NCBI GenBank assembly: GCA_025356075.1
Contig: JANXUT010000019.1
Span: 1-64,000 of the forward strand
Length of the DNA: 64,000 nucleotides
From: Pseudomonadota bacterium
GTDB lineage: Bacteria > Pseudomonadota > Gammaproteobacteria > Steroidobacterales > Steroidobacteraceae
Direction of reading: 5' to 3'
Below the pieces are notes generated by a model that worked only from the letters and a program-made list of their open reading frames with translations, made no database searches and had not been told where the DNA came from. Below are positions 26,086 through 34,339 of this stretch, piece after piece; the stretch's first letter is position 1, and each line of letters begins with the position of its first letter. A program made the position numbers and the translations under genes.

Positions 26086-27473
26086 GCGTGATCGCCGAGG
26101 AAGTCGACCCGGGTGAGTTCGTGAACGCGCGCGTGACGCCGCGCGGCAGCCTCGAGAACCTCTCGCAGGCGGAGATGGCGCAGCTGCTCGACCGCGGCCA
26201 GGGCGGCCTCTACCCGCTCTTTCGGCGCTGCGCGCTCGCGGTGCTCAATTCCGGCAGCCAGTCCGACGATCCGACCGAGCTCTTTGAGAAGTACCGCGAC
26301 TTCGAGATCAAGATCGTGGCGCAGTCCTGGGGCGTCAGGCTCGAGATGAAGAGCGCTCCCGCGGTTGCCTTCGTCGACGGCCAGATGATCAGGGGCGTCA
26401 AGGAGCACCTGTACGCCGTGCTTCGCGACATCGTCTACATCGCCAACGAGATCGTCGAGAGCGGCCGCTTCGACCTCACGTCACCCGCCAGCATCACCAA
26501 TGCGGTGTTCTGCATCCTCAGGAACGCCGGCGTCCTCGATGCACGCGGCCGGCCGGACCTCATCGTCTGCTGGGGCGGGCACTCCATCTCGCGCGAGGAA
26601 TACGACTACACCAAGCTCGTCGGCTACGAGCTCGGGCTCAGGGGCCTCAATGTCTGCACCGGCTGCGGACCGGGCGCGATGAAGGGGCCGATGAAGGGCG
26701 CGACGATCGGGCACTCCAAGCAGCGCATCCACGATGGCCGCTACATCGGCCTCACCGAGCCCGGCATCGTCGCCGCCGAGTCGCCGAACCCGATCGTGAA
26801 CCACCTCGTGATCATGCCGGACATCGAGAAACGCCTCGAAGCCTTCGCCCGGCTCGGCCACGGCATCCTCATCTTCCCGGGCGGGGTCGGCACGGCCGAG
26901 GAAATCCTCTACCTGCTCGGCATCCTCTTGGATCCCGCCAACGCCGAGCAGCCGGCGCCCCTCGTGCTGACGGGGCCGGCGGTCTCGGCGGCCTGGTTCG
27001 AGCAGATCCACGAATTCATCGGGCTTACCCTCGGCAAGGCAGCGCAGGCGCGCTACCGCATCATCATCGACGATCCCGCCGAGGTCGCCCGCGTGATGGT
27101 CGCCGGCATGGAGACCGTGCGCCGGCACAGGAAACAAACCGGGGATTCGTACAACTTCAACTGGACGCTCAAGATCCCGCGCGACTTCCAGCTGCCCTTC
27201 GAGGTGTCGCACGAGAGCGTGGCGGGACTGGCGCTGCACCTCGACCAGCCGGCGCACGTGCGCGCGGCGAACTTGCGGCGGGTGTTTTCCGCGATCGTCG
27301 CGGGCAACGTGAAGGAACACGGCATCCGCCAGATCGAGGCGAAGGGCCCCTTCGAGATCCACGGCGACCCGAGGCTCATGCGGCCCCTCGATGCGCTCCT
27401 CGCCTCGTTCATCGCCCAGCGGCGCATGAAGATCTCGGGTCAATACCGGCCGGTCTACCGCGTAGTCGGTTGA
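26082..27473 (+). CDS. ppnN: Pyrimidine/purine nucleotide 5'-monophosphate nucleosidase PpnN (YgdH)
   Basis: Large LOG-family enzyme that hydrolyses nucleoside monophosphates to base and ribose-5-phosphate; in E. coli it is activated by (p)ppGpp. The 463-residue product (E. coli 454) has the N-terminal domain VTPRGSLENLSQAEMAQLLD. The core Rossmann-like LOG domain has CWGGHSISREEYDYTK, GCGPGAMKGPMKGA and the LOG signature FPGGVGTAEEILYLL. A C-terminal domain carries FNWTLKIPRDFQLPFE. Start is GTG 26082, overlapping the transpeptidase stop by 4 bp, suggesting co-translation. Confidence 0.93.
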   Translation: MSVIAEEVDPGEFVNARVTPRGSLENLSQAEMAQLLDRGQGGLYPLFRRCALAVLNSGSQSDDPTELFEKYRDFEIKIVAQSWGVRLEMKSAPAVAFVDGQMIRGVKEHLYAVLRDIVYIANEIVESGRFDLTSPASITNAVFCILRNAGVLDARGRPDLIVCWGGHSISREEYDYTKLVGYELGLRGLNVCTGCGPGAMKGPMKGATIGHSKQRIHDGRYIGLTEPGIVAAESPNPIVNHLVIMPDIEKRLEAFARLGHGILIFPGGVGTAEEILYLLGILLDPANAEQPAPLVLTGPAVSAAWFEQIHEFIGLTLGKAAQARYRIIIDDPAEVARVMVAGMETVRRHRKQTGDSYNFNWTLKIPRDFQLPFEVSHESVAGLALHLDQPAHVRAANLRRVFSAIVAGNVKEHGIRQIEAKGPFEIHGDPRLMRPLDALLASFIAQRRMKISGQYRPVYRVVG

Positions 27474-27589
27474 TTCCCCGCACCTCTCCGCGATTCCTTG
27501 ACCGGAGTCCGGATCCGCTGTGACGCAGTTCCTGTAAGGGGGGCTACCCCCGGCAGAGACTTGCCGTATCACCGTCATAGGTGTGTGGA

Positions 27590-27832
27590 ATGACCGACAG
27601 CAAGAGCCCGCGCATACCGCCGATTCGCAAGCCGCCAGACGCCCCCGTGGGCGTTCGCCCGGATGCGCCGGCCGTGGCTCAGCGCCCCGAACTCGTGGTG
27701 CTCCCGCGCGCACGGGTCGTCGGTAGCCGCCACTCCGCGATCACGCGCAACCTTCAGAACTACGCCAGCTACAAGACCTGGGCGGAGAAGATGCGCGCGA
27801 ACTGGGAACCGGGCAAGGACCCGGAGTCCTGA
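27590..27832 (+). CDS. Small hypothetical protein
   Basis: 80-residue basic, proline-rich protein (MTDSKSPRIPPIRKPPDAP...) with a more structured C-terminus (RVVGSRHSAITRNLQNYASY, KTWAEKMRANWEPGKDPES). No signal peptide, membrane helix or recognised domain. GC3 bias and a 117-bp spacer from ppnN with no overlap to other genes favour a real gene. Its stop codon TGA abuts the stop of the convergent ParA gene (TGATCA, 27830-27835). A GTG at 27581 is an alternative start. Function unknown. Confidence 0.6.
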   Translation: MTDSKSPRIPPIRKPPDAPVGVRPDAPAVAQRPELVVLPRARVVGSRHSAITRNLQNYASYKTWAEKMRANWEPGKDPES

Positions 27833-28531
27833 TCAGACGGCGGCCTCGAGGCCGCCCATCGGCTGCTGCGCCCCGCCCGGGACGCGAGCATCGAGCCACT
27901 CGATCAGCGGCCGCCAGGTCTCGAGTTCCTCTCGGACCACATAGCTCTTCATCTCGTGAAGCCCGAGTCCCTGCTCGGCGGCCCGAAGGTAATTCTGCGA
28001 GTCCCTGAGCGTCGTCACGATCGGGACGCCAATGGTGCCCAAGAACCTGAGCAGCGTCCCGAGCACGAGGGTGTTGCGCCGCGTGCGGTTGGCGATGACG
28101 CCGATGCGGTTCTCGCTCCTGCGCACCTTCGCGACCAGGAGGAGGTCCGAGATGCACTTGGAGCAGGCGTGGATGTCGATGTCGGAGGGCAGCACCGGCA
28201 CCAGGATCGCATCCGCACCGCGCACGAGTTCGGGCATCTCCTGGCCCGAGAGCGCCGCCGGCGTATCGATGACGACACGGTCGGTGCCGGTCGGCAGCAT
28301 GAGCTGGAAGCTGCGCGTGACGCGGGCATTTTTCTCGAAGGCGGTGATGCCCTGGATGGGCGGCGAGGCGGGGCCGCGCTTCTTGAGCCAGCGCGTGCTC
28401 GACGCCTGCGGGTCGTAGTCCATCAGGACGGTGTTGAGGCCCGCGGCCGCGTAGTACGCGGCGAGGTTGGTCGCGACAGTCGTCTTCCCCGACCCGCCCT
28501 TGGGGTTGATGACGATTATCCGCTGGGTCAT
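27833..28531 (-). CDS. ParA/MinD-family ATPase
   Basis: 232-residue deviant-Walker P-loop ATPase. Motifs: IIVINPKGGSGKTTVATNLA (Walker A with the signature lysine), LMDYDPQASSTRW (A'), VVIDTPAALSGQEMPELV (Walker B) and IGVIANRTRRNTLV. These ATPases position chromosomes, plasmids or protein complexes by ATP-dependent dimerisation on DNA or membrane; no ParB or parS lies nearby, so the cargo is unknown. Start ATG 28531 begins exactly at MTQRIIVIN; an ATG at 28573 would add 14 residues without a ribosome site. Convergent with the small hypothetical gene. Confidence 0.88.
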   Translation of the reverse strand: MTQRIIVINPKGGSGKTTVATNLAAYYAAAGLNTVLMDYDPQASSTRWLKKRGPASPPIQGITAFEKNARVTRSFQLMLPTGTDRVVIDTPAALSGQEMPELVRGADAILVPVLPSDIDIHACSKCISDLLLVAKVRRSENRIGVIANRTRRNTLVLGTLLRFLGTIGVPIVTTLRDSQNYLRAAEQGLGLHEMKSYVVREELETWRPLIEWLDARVPGGAQQPMGGLEAAV

Positions 28532-28722
28532 CACCTGTTCCCGCCCGACGCCGGGCGACGGGGCAGTTGCCATATTCTTGGAGTCAAGCCTACGCAGCGT
28601 GCCGCTTTCCTGCAAGCAAACGGAACTCTCACTTGCGCGGAAATTCGTGTGACCGGCCGCAGAGTCGGTCCCGGCCTGCCGGCCTAGAGTCGTCTCTCCC
28701 AAGGTGCCCCCGTGAGAGCGCG

Positions 28723-28812
28723 ATGGAAGTAATGCTGCTGCTGCTCGATGAGGTCGATGACCTCTGCGCGATCGTCTGGCACCGGGCGCTGGCGCTGATC
28801 GGCGCCCTCTGA
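28723..28812 (+). CDS. Candidate very small protein upstream of htpG
   Basis: 29 codons encode MEVMLLLLDEVDDLCAIVWH plus RALALIGAL. The composition (acidic EVDDL core between hydrophobic halves) resembles an amphipathic or membrane-associated peptide rather than random translation, but the ribosome site (GAGAG) is weak. The stop lies 22 bp before the htpG heat-shock element. Could equally be chance. Confidence 0.3.
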   Translation: MEVMLLLLDEVDDLCAIVWHRALALIGAL

Positions 28813-28834
28813 CCCGCGCGGCGACGCCGCGCCA

Positions 28835-28861
28835 CTTGAATCCTGCCAATCTGCCCCTAGA
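28835..28861 (+). promoter_or_regulatory. Sigma-32 heat-shock promoter of htpG
   Basis: CTTGAA (28835-28840), a 13-bp spacer, and CCCCTAGA (28854-28861) match the heat-shock sigma-32 layout (CTTGAA-N13-17-CCCCAT). The predicted start near 28868 gives a leader of about 55 nt to htpG. Confidence 0.68.
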
Positions 28862-28923
28862 GTGGGCGCGCCTGCCGTTCGATGGCGGGCGCCTACCCAT
28901 TCGGCCAACGGGGCAACGCCAGC

Positions 28924-30828
28924 ATGACGATCGAGACGGCGCGCGAAACGCGCGGCTTCCAGACGGAGGTCAAGCAGCTGCTCAAGCTGATGATCCATTC
29001 GCTCTATTCGGACCGCGAGATCTTCCTCCGGGAGCTCGTCTCCAACGCCTCCGACGCCTGCGACAAGCTGCGTTTTCGCGCGCTCGCGGAGCCTGCCCTC
29101 CTCGAGGGGGGTGCGGAGCTCACGATTGACCTCAGCTTCGACCCGGTCGCGAAGACGATCTCGGTCGCCGATTCCGGCATCGGCATGGACCGGCCGGAGG
29201 CGATCGAGCACTTAGGCACGATCGCCAAGTCAGGCACCGCGGAGTTCCTCGCGCGCCTGTCGGGCGACCAGGCGAAGGACGCGCAGCTGATCGGCCAGTT
29301 CGGCGTGGGCTTTTATTCCTCGTTCATCGTCGCCGACCGTGTCGAGGTCTTCACCCGCCGCGCCGGCACGCCGCCGGAAGCGGGCGTGCGCTGGGAGTCG
29401 GATGGCTCGGGCGAGTTCAGCGTCGAGAACGTGGTGCTGCCCGAGCGCGGCACCCGCGTCGTGCTGCACTTGAAGGAAGACGCGACCGAGTTCGCCGACG
29501 CCTGGCGCCTGCGGAGCCTCGTGAAGCGCTACTCCGACCACATCGGCTTCCCGGTCAGGATGGCGGAGCAGCCGGGGGCAGCCAAGGCGGGCGAGCCGCC
29601 GGCGGCGGCGCGCATGGAGGTCGTCAACAGCGCGCAGGCGCTCTGGACGCGGCCGCGCACCGAGCTCAAGGACGAGGAGTACATCGGCTTCTACCAGCAC
29701 ATCGCGCACGATTCGACCGCGCCCATCGCCTGGACGCACAACCGCGTCGAGGGCAAGCGCGAGTACACGACGCTCCTCTACGTGCCGGCGCGGGCGCCGT
29801 TCGACCTGTGGACCCGCGAGGCAGCCCGGGGCCTCAAGCTCTACGTGAAGCGCGTCTTCATCCTCGATGACGCCGACCAGTTCCTGCCGATGTACCTCAG
29901 GTTCATCAAGGGCGTCGTCGATTCGAGTGACCTGCCGCTCAACGTCTCGCGGGAGCTCCTGCAGGCGGATGCCGAGATCGAGGCGATGCGCGCGGGAATC
30001 GCCCGGCGCGTGCTCGACTTGCTTGGGCGCCTCGCCAAGGAGGAGGGCGAGAAGTACGCGGGCGTGTGGAAGGAATTCGGGCAGGTCCTCAAGGAAGGCA
30101 TCGCGGAGGACCCGACCAACCGCGAGCGCATCGCGACTCTCCTGCGCTTCGCGACGACCCACGATGACCGCGAGACGCAGCAGCACTCGCTCGAGGCCTA
30201 CACGCTGCGCATGCGTCCCGGCCAGAAGCACATCTATTACGTCATCGCCGATACCTTCAACGCCGCGCGGCAGAGCCCGCACCTCGAGCAGCTGCGCGCC
30301 AAGGGCATCGAGGTGCTGCTGCTCTCGGACCGCGTCGATGAATGGATGATGTCCTACCTGGGTGAGTACCAGGGCAAGGCGTTCAAGGACGTCAGCCGCG
30401 GCGAGCTCGAGCTCGGCGAGCTCACAAGCGCCGAGGAGAAGGCCGCGGAGGCCGCGGGCAACGAGGCCTCGCTCGCGCTCTGCGGGCGGTTGCGCGAGGC
30501 CCTCTCGGGCCGCGTCGAGGGCGTGCGCGCGACCAATCGCCTGGCCGAGTCCGCCGCCTGCCTCGTGCGGGGCGCCGACGAGTACGGCGCGCAGATGCGA
30601 AAGCTCCTCGAGGCCACCGGCCAGAAGCTGCCGGGCAGCCGCCCGACGCTCGAGATCAATGCCGCCCATCCGCTCCTCGCGCGCCTGAGCGCGCTCCCGG
30701 ACGGTGCCGAGTTCGGCGACTTCGCCCAGCTCCTCTTCGAGGAGGCGACGCTCGCCGAAGGCGGCCAGCTCGCCGAGCCCGCGGAGTTCGTGAAGCGCCT
30801 GAACCGGCTGTTGCTGCCCGCCGGCTGA
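28924..30828 (+). CDS. htpG: Molecular chaperone HtpG (bacterial Hsp90)
   Basis: ATP-dependent cytoplasmic chaperone; 634 residues (E. coli 624). GHKL ATPase motifs are intact: LRELVSNASDACDKLRF (Mg-binding Asn), DSGIGMDRPEAIEHLG, GTIAKSGTAEF and IGQFGVGFYSSF. Middle domain: EYIGFYQHIAHD, KRVFILDDADQFLPMYLRF and the catalytic-loop arginine in DLPLNVSRELLQ. The C-terminal dimerisation domain follows KHIYYVIADTFNAARQSP. Start ATG 28924. The heat-shock promoter described separately explains likely induction. Confidence 0.97.
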   Translation: MTIETARETRGFQTEVKQLLKLMIHSLYSDREIFLRELVSNASDACDKLRFRALAEPALLEGGAELTIDLSFDPVAKTISVADSGIGMDRPEAIEHLGTIAKSGTAEFLARLSGDQAKDAQLIGQFGVGFYSSFIVADRVEVFTRRAGTPPEAGVRWESDGSGEFSVENVVLPERGTRVVLHLKEDATEFADAWRLRSLVKRYSDHIGFPVRMAEQPGAAKAGEPPAAARMEVVNSAQALWTRPRTELKDEEYIGFYQHIAHDSTAPIAWTHNRVEGKREYTTLLYVPARAPFDLWTREAARGLKLYVKRVFILDDADQFLPMYLRFIKGVVDSSDLPLNVSRELLQADAEIEAMRAGIARRVLDLLGRLAKEEGEKYAGVWKEFGQVLKEGIAEDPTNRERIATLLRFATTHDDRETQQHSLEAYTLRMRPGQKHIYYVIADTFNAARQSPHLEQLRAKGIEVLLLSDRVDEWMMSYLGEYQGKAFKDVSRGELELGELTSAEEKAAEAAGNEASLALCGRLREALSGRVEGVRATNRLAESAACLVRGADEYGAQMRKLLEATGQKLPGSRPTLEINAAHPLLARLSALPDGAEFGDFAQLLFEEATLAEGGQLAEPAEFVKRLNRLLLPAG

Positions 30829-30903
30829 GCGCGGCGCGGCGGCGCCGATGACGGCATACTGGCGCCCTCTCAACCAGGGCCCGGTCGGGCCCGAGGGTCT
30901 GGC

Positions 30904-31446
30904 ATGTCCATCGAGTCCACGTCGCGCGCGCTCCTCCTCGCACTCACGCTCGCCTCCCTCGGCGCCCTCGCCGATACCCCGGCGCCGGCCGCGAAGGCGC
31001 CGTCCGCCGCCGCCGCCGAGGACACCGCGGCGATCGCGGCCGCCCGCCAGGCGGCGGAGGCCGCCGGCATCAAGGTCACCGACCTTAAAGTGGGCAAGGG
31101 GCACCCGGCGCTCGCAGGGGCGTACGTGCGGGTCGACTACACCGGCTGGCTCAAGGACATGACGAAGCCCGACGGCAAGGGCATGAAGTTCGACAGTTCC
31201 GTCGACCGTGGCGATCCGTTCCTGTTCACGCTCGGCCAGCGCAAGGTCATCCAGGGCTGGGACCTCGGTGTCGCCGGCATGCAGCCGGGCGGCAAGCGCC
31301 TGCTCGAGATCCCGCCCGAGGCGGGCTACGGGGCCAACGGGACGCCGGGCGGGCCGATTCCGCCGAACGCGACGCTGGTGTTCGAGGTGCGGCTCTACGA
31401 CTTCCTGCCGCCCTTGAACCACGCGGTGCCTGGCAGCGCGAAGTAA
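30904..31446 (+). CDS. Periplasmic FKBP-type peptidyl-prolyl isomerase
   Basis: 180-residue protein with a signal peptide (RALLLALTLASLGALA), an alanine-rich linker, and one FKBP domain: VRVDYTGWLKD, KFDSSVDRGDPFLFTLGQRK, VIQGWDLGVAGMQPGGKR, LEIPPEAGYGANG, IPPNATLVFEVRLYDF. Active-site Tyr, Phe, Asp, Val-Ile and Trp are all in place, so it should isomerise prolyl bonds in exported proteins. Lacks the N-terminal dimerisation domain of FkpA/Mip. Lies 75 bp after htpG and 20 bp before the amidohydrolase gene; co-transcription with the latter is likely. Confidence 0.9.
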   Translation: MSIESTSRALLLALTLASLGALADTPAPAAKAPSAAAAEDTAAIAAARQAAEAAGIKVTDLKVGKGHPALAGAYVRVDYTGWLKDMTKPDGKGMKFDSSVDRGDPFLFTLGQRKVIQGWDLGVAGMQPGGKRLLEIPPEAGYGANGTPGGPIPPNATLVFEVRLYDFLPPLNHAVPGSAK

Positions 31447-31466
31447 TCAGCCGGAGGGGGATCCGC

Positions 31467-32762
31467 ATGAAGAACTCACTGGGCCTCGCGCTGCTTGCGC
31501 TCACACTGCCGGCCGCGGCGGCGGGCGCGGCGACGCTCCTGCACGCCGGCCGGCTCATCGACGGCATCGGCAATGCGCCGCTCGCCGAGGTCACGGTCGT
31601 CGTCGAGGGCAACAAGATCAGCCAGGTCGAGAAGGGCTACCGGGCGGCCGGGCCAGGCGATACCGTCATCGAGTTGAAGGACGCGACGCTGATGCCGGGC
31701 CTGTGGGACATGCACGTCCACCTGACGAGCGAGTACAGCAAGAACGCCCAGCTCGAGGGCTTCACGCTCAACGAGGCGGACGTGGCGCTGAACGGCGCCC
31801 TCTATGCCGAGCGGACGCTGAACGCGGGCTTCACGACGGTGCGTGACTTAGGCTCCGCCTACAACGCCTCGATCGCGCTTCGCAATGCCATCAACAAGGG
31901 CGCCGTCCGCGGCCCGCGCATCATCGCGGCGGGCAAGGCCATCGCGACGACCGGTGGGCATGCCGATCCCACCAACGGCTGGGCGCAGCACATCATGGGT
32001 GAGCCCGGGCCCCGCGAAGGGGTCGTCAACGGGCCGTTCCAGGCCGCCGAGGCCGTGCGCCAGCGCTACAAGGACGGCGCCGACACGATCAAGATCACGG
32101 CGACCGGCGGGGTCCTGTCGGTCGCGAAGAACGGCCTGAACCCGCAGTTCACCGAGGAGGAGGTCCGCGCGGTCGTCACCATCGCGCGGGACTACGGCTT
32201 CAAGGTTGCCGCCCACGCGCACGGCGCCGAGGGCGTCAAGCGCGCGATCCGTGGCGGCGTCGACTCGATCGAGCACGGCACGTTCATGGACGACGAGGCG
32301 ATTCGCCTGCTCAAGGAGCACGGCACGTACTACGTGCCGACGCTCTCCGCCGGGCGCTGGGTCGCCGAGCGCGCCAAGGAGGACGGCTTCTTCCCGGTGC
32401 TCGTGCGGCCGAAGGCGGCCGAGATCGGGCCGAAGCTCAAGGGCACGTTCAACAAGGCCTACAAGGCGGGCGTCCGGATCATGTTCGGCACCGACACCGG
32501 CGTCTCGGCGCACGGCGACAACGCCAAGGAGTTCGGCTACATGGTCGACGGCGGGATGCCCGCGCTCGAGGCGATCAAGGCGGCGACCGTCGTGCCCGCG
32601 CGCTTCATGGAAATGTCCGACCGGGTCGGCACCGTCGAGCCTGACCGCCTCGCGGACCTCATCGCCGTGCCCGGTGATCCCCTCACCGACATCGGCGTCA
32701 TGGAGCGCGTGCGGTTCGTCATGAAGGACGGCAAGGTCTACAAGGACGTGCGCGCGCCGTGA
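31467..32762 (+). CDS. Secreted amidohydrolase family protein (prolidase/imidazolonepropionase-like)
   Basis: 431-residue metal-dependent hydrolase with a signal peptide (MKNSLGLALLALTLPAAAAG). Metal site: MPGLWDMHVHL (HxH), DTIKITATGG (candidate carboxylated lysine), AAHAHGAEGV, DSIEHGTF and MFGTDTGVSAHG. This layout matches the extracytoplasmic amidohydrolases annotated as imidazolonepropionase-like or Xaa-Pro dipeptidase; substrate cannot be read from sequence. A GGAGG precedes the ATG. Its stop overlaps the start of the next hydrolase gene. Confidence 0.88.
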   Translation: MKNSLGLALLALTLPAAAAGAATLLHAGRLIDGIGNAPLAEVTVVVEGNKISQVEKGYRAAGPGDTVIELKDATLMPGLWDMHVHLTSEYSKNAQLEGFTLNEADVALNGALYAERTLNAGFTTVRDLGSAYNASIALRNAINKGAVRGPRIIAAGKAIATTGGHADPTNGWAQHIMGEPGPREGVVNGPFQAAEAVRQRYKDGADTIKITATGGVLSVAKNGLNPQFTEEEVRAVVTIARDYGFKVAAHAHGAEGVKRAIRGGVDSIEHGTFMDDEAIRLLKEHGTYYVPTLSAGRWVAERAKEDGFFPVLVRPKAAEIGPKLKGTFNKAYKAGVRIMFGTDTGVSAHGDNAKEFGYMVDGGMPALEAIKAATVVPARFMEMSDRVGTVEPDRLADLIAVPGDPLTDIGVMERVRFVMKDGKVYKDVRAP

Positions 32763-33418
32763 CCGATGCGCCGGCCGCCACGCGGCCGCCTGTGCGGGCG
32801 CCCGCCGAGCGGCTTAGCCTCGCGGGGCCCGTCGGCGCCCTCGAGGCGATCGCCGAGACGCCGGCCGACTTCGACGGCGTCCGCGTCGCGATCGTCTGCC
32901 ATCCGCACCCGCTCTACGGCGGCACGATGGACAACAAGGTCGTCACCGTCACGGCCCGCGCACTCCAGGAGGCCGGCTACGCGACGGTCCGGTTCAATTT
33001 CCGCGGGGTCGGCGCGAGCGGCGGCACGTTCGACGAGGGCCGCGGCGAGACGGACGATGCGGCGGCGGTCGCCGCGTGGGCGACCCAGCGCTGGCCCGCG
33101 GCGCGCCTCACCGTGGCCGGGTTCTCGTTCGGATCGTTCGTCGCCTACCAGCTCGCCGCCAGGCGCCCGGTCGAGCGCCTGATCACGATCGCGCCGCCCG
33201 TGAAGCGCTTCGATTTCGAGGCGACGCCGGTGCCGGCCGTCCCGTGGGTCGTCATCCAGGGCGATCGGGACGAGCTCGTCGAGCTTGATGCGGTGCGTGT
33301 CTGGACGACGGGGCTCGCGCGGCCGCCGGAACTCATCGTCATCGAGGGTGCCGAGCACTTCTTCCACGGCAAGCTCGCTGAGCTAAGAGGTGCCGTGCTC
33401 GGGAGCCTCGGCGGCTGA
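32759..33418 (+). CDS. Alpha/beta hydrolase (COG2945 type)
   Basis: 219-residue cytoplasmic alpha/beta hydrolase of the COG2945 group. Landmarks are VAIVCHPHPLYGGTMDNKVV (oxyanion loop), ATVRFNFRGVGASGG, the nucleophile elbow VAGFSFGSFVAYQLA with Ser in GFSFG, VIQGDRDELVEL and IEGAEHFFHGKL with the catalytic His. The set is complete. Substrate unknown. GTG start at 32759 overlaps the amidohydrolase stop (GTGA), so translationally coupled. Followed by the convergent HU gene. Confidence 0.87.
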   Translation: MTDAPAATRPPVRAPAERLSLAGPVGALEAIAETPADFDGVRVAIVCHPHPLYGGTMDNKVVTVTARALQEAGYATVRFNFRGVGASGGTFDEGRGETDDAAAVAAWATQRWPAARLTVAGFSFGSFVAYQLAARRPVERLITIAPPVKRFDFEATPVPAVPWVVIQGDRDELVELDAVRVWTTGLARPPELIVIEGAEHFFHGKLAELRGAVLGSLGG

Positions 33419-33451
33419 GCCCGCGACGGGGGACCGGCCGGGCCCACCAAT

Positions 33452-33487
33452 AAAAAAGCCGGAGGAGCGATGCGCTACCCCCGGCTC
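33452..33487 (-). terminator. Intrinsic terminator of the HU-like gene
   Basis: On the reverse strand AGCCGGGGG pairs with CCTCCGGCT (one mismatch) around a 14-nt loop, followed by TTTTTT. It lies about 45 bp after the HU stop codon. Confidence 0.75.
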
Positions 33488-33530
33488 TCAAGTATCCGCA
33501 GGACCTTGGGAGCGTCCCGCGGAACCACGA

Positions 33531-33842
33531 TCAGTTGACGAAGCCCTTAAGCGACTTGAGGGCAACCGCGCGCACCTTCTTCGAGGCGGGCTTGGCCTTG
33601 AACGTCATCTTCTCGCCGGTGAAAGGGTTCACGCCCTCACGCGCCTTGGTGGCGGGCTTCTTCACGACCTTCAGCTTCAGGAGGCCGGGGAGGGTGAAGA
33701 GACCTGAGCCGCGCAGGCTCTTCTTGATGATGCCGTGCAGCGACTCGAAAACCGCTCCGACCTGCTTCTTCGACAGTTCCGTATCCTTCGCGATCGTTGC
33801 GAGAATCTCGGACTTGGTCGGTGCCGCGTTCTTTTTCGCCAT
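33531..33842 (-). CDS. HU-family DNA-binding protein
   Basis: 103-residue basic nucleoid protein of the HU/IHF family. The core is recognisable: TKSEILATIAKDTELSKKQV (dimer helices), FESLHGIIKKSL, GLFTLPGLLKLKVVKK, the conserved REGVNPFTGEKMTFKAKPAS arm and VRAVALKSLKGFVN at the end. The N-terminus is lysine/alanine-extended relative to E. coli HU, a form common in Xanthomonadales-type genomes. Start ATG 33842 (MAKKNAAPTK). Transcription ends at the terminator at 33452. Confidence 0.92.
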   Translation of the reverse strand: MAKKNAAPTKSEILATIAKDTELSKKQVGAVFESLHGIIKKSLRGSGLFTLPGLLKLKVVKKPATKAREGVNPFTGEKMTFKAKPASKKVRAVALKSLKGFVN

Positions 33843-34018
33843 AGTGTGTGTTCTCCGTGCAGTTGTTGTTCCGGGCCCTTGTTTTTCCGAGTGTTCTTCA
33901 CCGACTTCATGCTGCCGAGAATCGTTCGCAGCGGCCAAAGTCCGAAAAAAACAGTGGAAAAACGTCTGCCCCGCAAGTCAATCGCGCGCGACAATAACAC
34001 ACCGATCGCGCAATTCCA

Positions 34019-34339
34019 CTAGTTTTTCCGATGTTTCTGCGCCGCGCGCGCGGCGCCCAAGTGCGCAATAGCGTCGGGAAGTTGCGACGGCGCGAGGATC
34101 CTGACGAGTTTTTCGCGCGATGCCGCGCCCCGCAGCACGCTCACGCGCGAGCGACTGACGCCGAACTCGCGGGCGAGGAAGCCGATCAAGTGCTCGTTGG
34201 CGGCGCCGTCGACGGGCGGCGCGGTGATGCGCACTCGCAGGCGCTCAGGCTCGAGGACGAGCGCATCGCGCGAGGCGCGCGGCTGCACGCGCAGGGCGAG
34301 GACGAGGTCCGGGCCGTCCCAGCGGAACCAGCCGCTCAA
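34019..34339 (-). CDS. yggU: YggU/UPF0235 (DUF167) family protein
   Basis: 106-residue protein of the DUF167 family, function unknown. Landmarks are WDGPDLVLALRVQPRASRDA, LRVRITAPPVDGAANEHLIG (family signature) and VSRSRVSVLRGAASREKLVRI. The best start is the TTG at 34339, which overlaps the yggT stop (TTGA) and puts LSGWFRWDG at the N-terminus; the frame is open to 34546 but that extension is antisense noise within yggT. Last gene of the yggS-proC-yggT-yggU run. Confidence 0.83.
   Translation of the reverse strand: MSGWFRWDGPDLVLALRVQPRASRDALVLEPERLRVRITAPPVDGAANEHLIGFLAREFGVSRSRVSVLRGAASREKLVRILAPSQLPDAIAHLGAARAAQKHRKN

Larger units (their letters stand above)
28532..28923. other. parA / htpG intergenic region
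   Basis: A 392-bp divergent interval. It holds a candidate 29-codon open frame (28723-28812), the heat-shock promoter of htpG, and the leader of the ParA gene. The segment around 28600-28640 is relatively AT-rich and probably carries the ParA promoter. No repeats or inverted arms of note. Confidence 0.5.
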
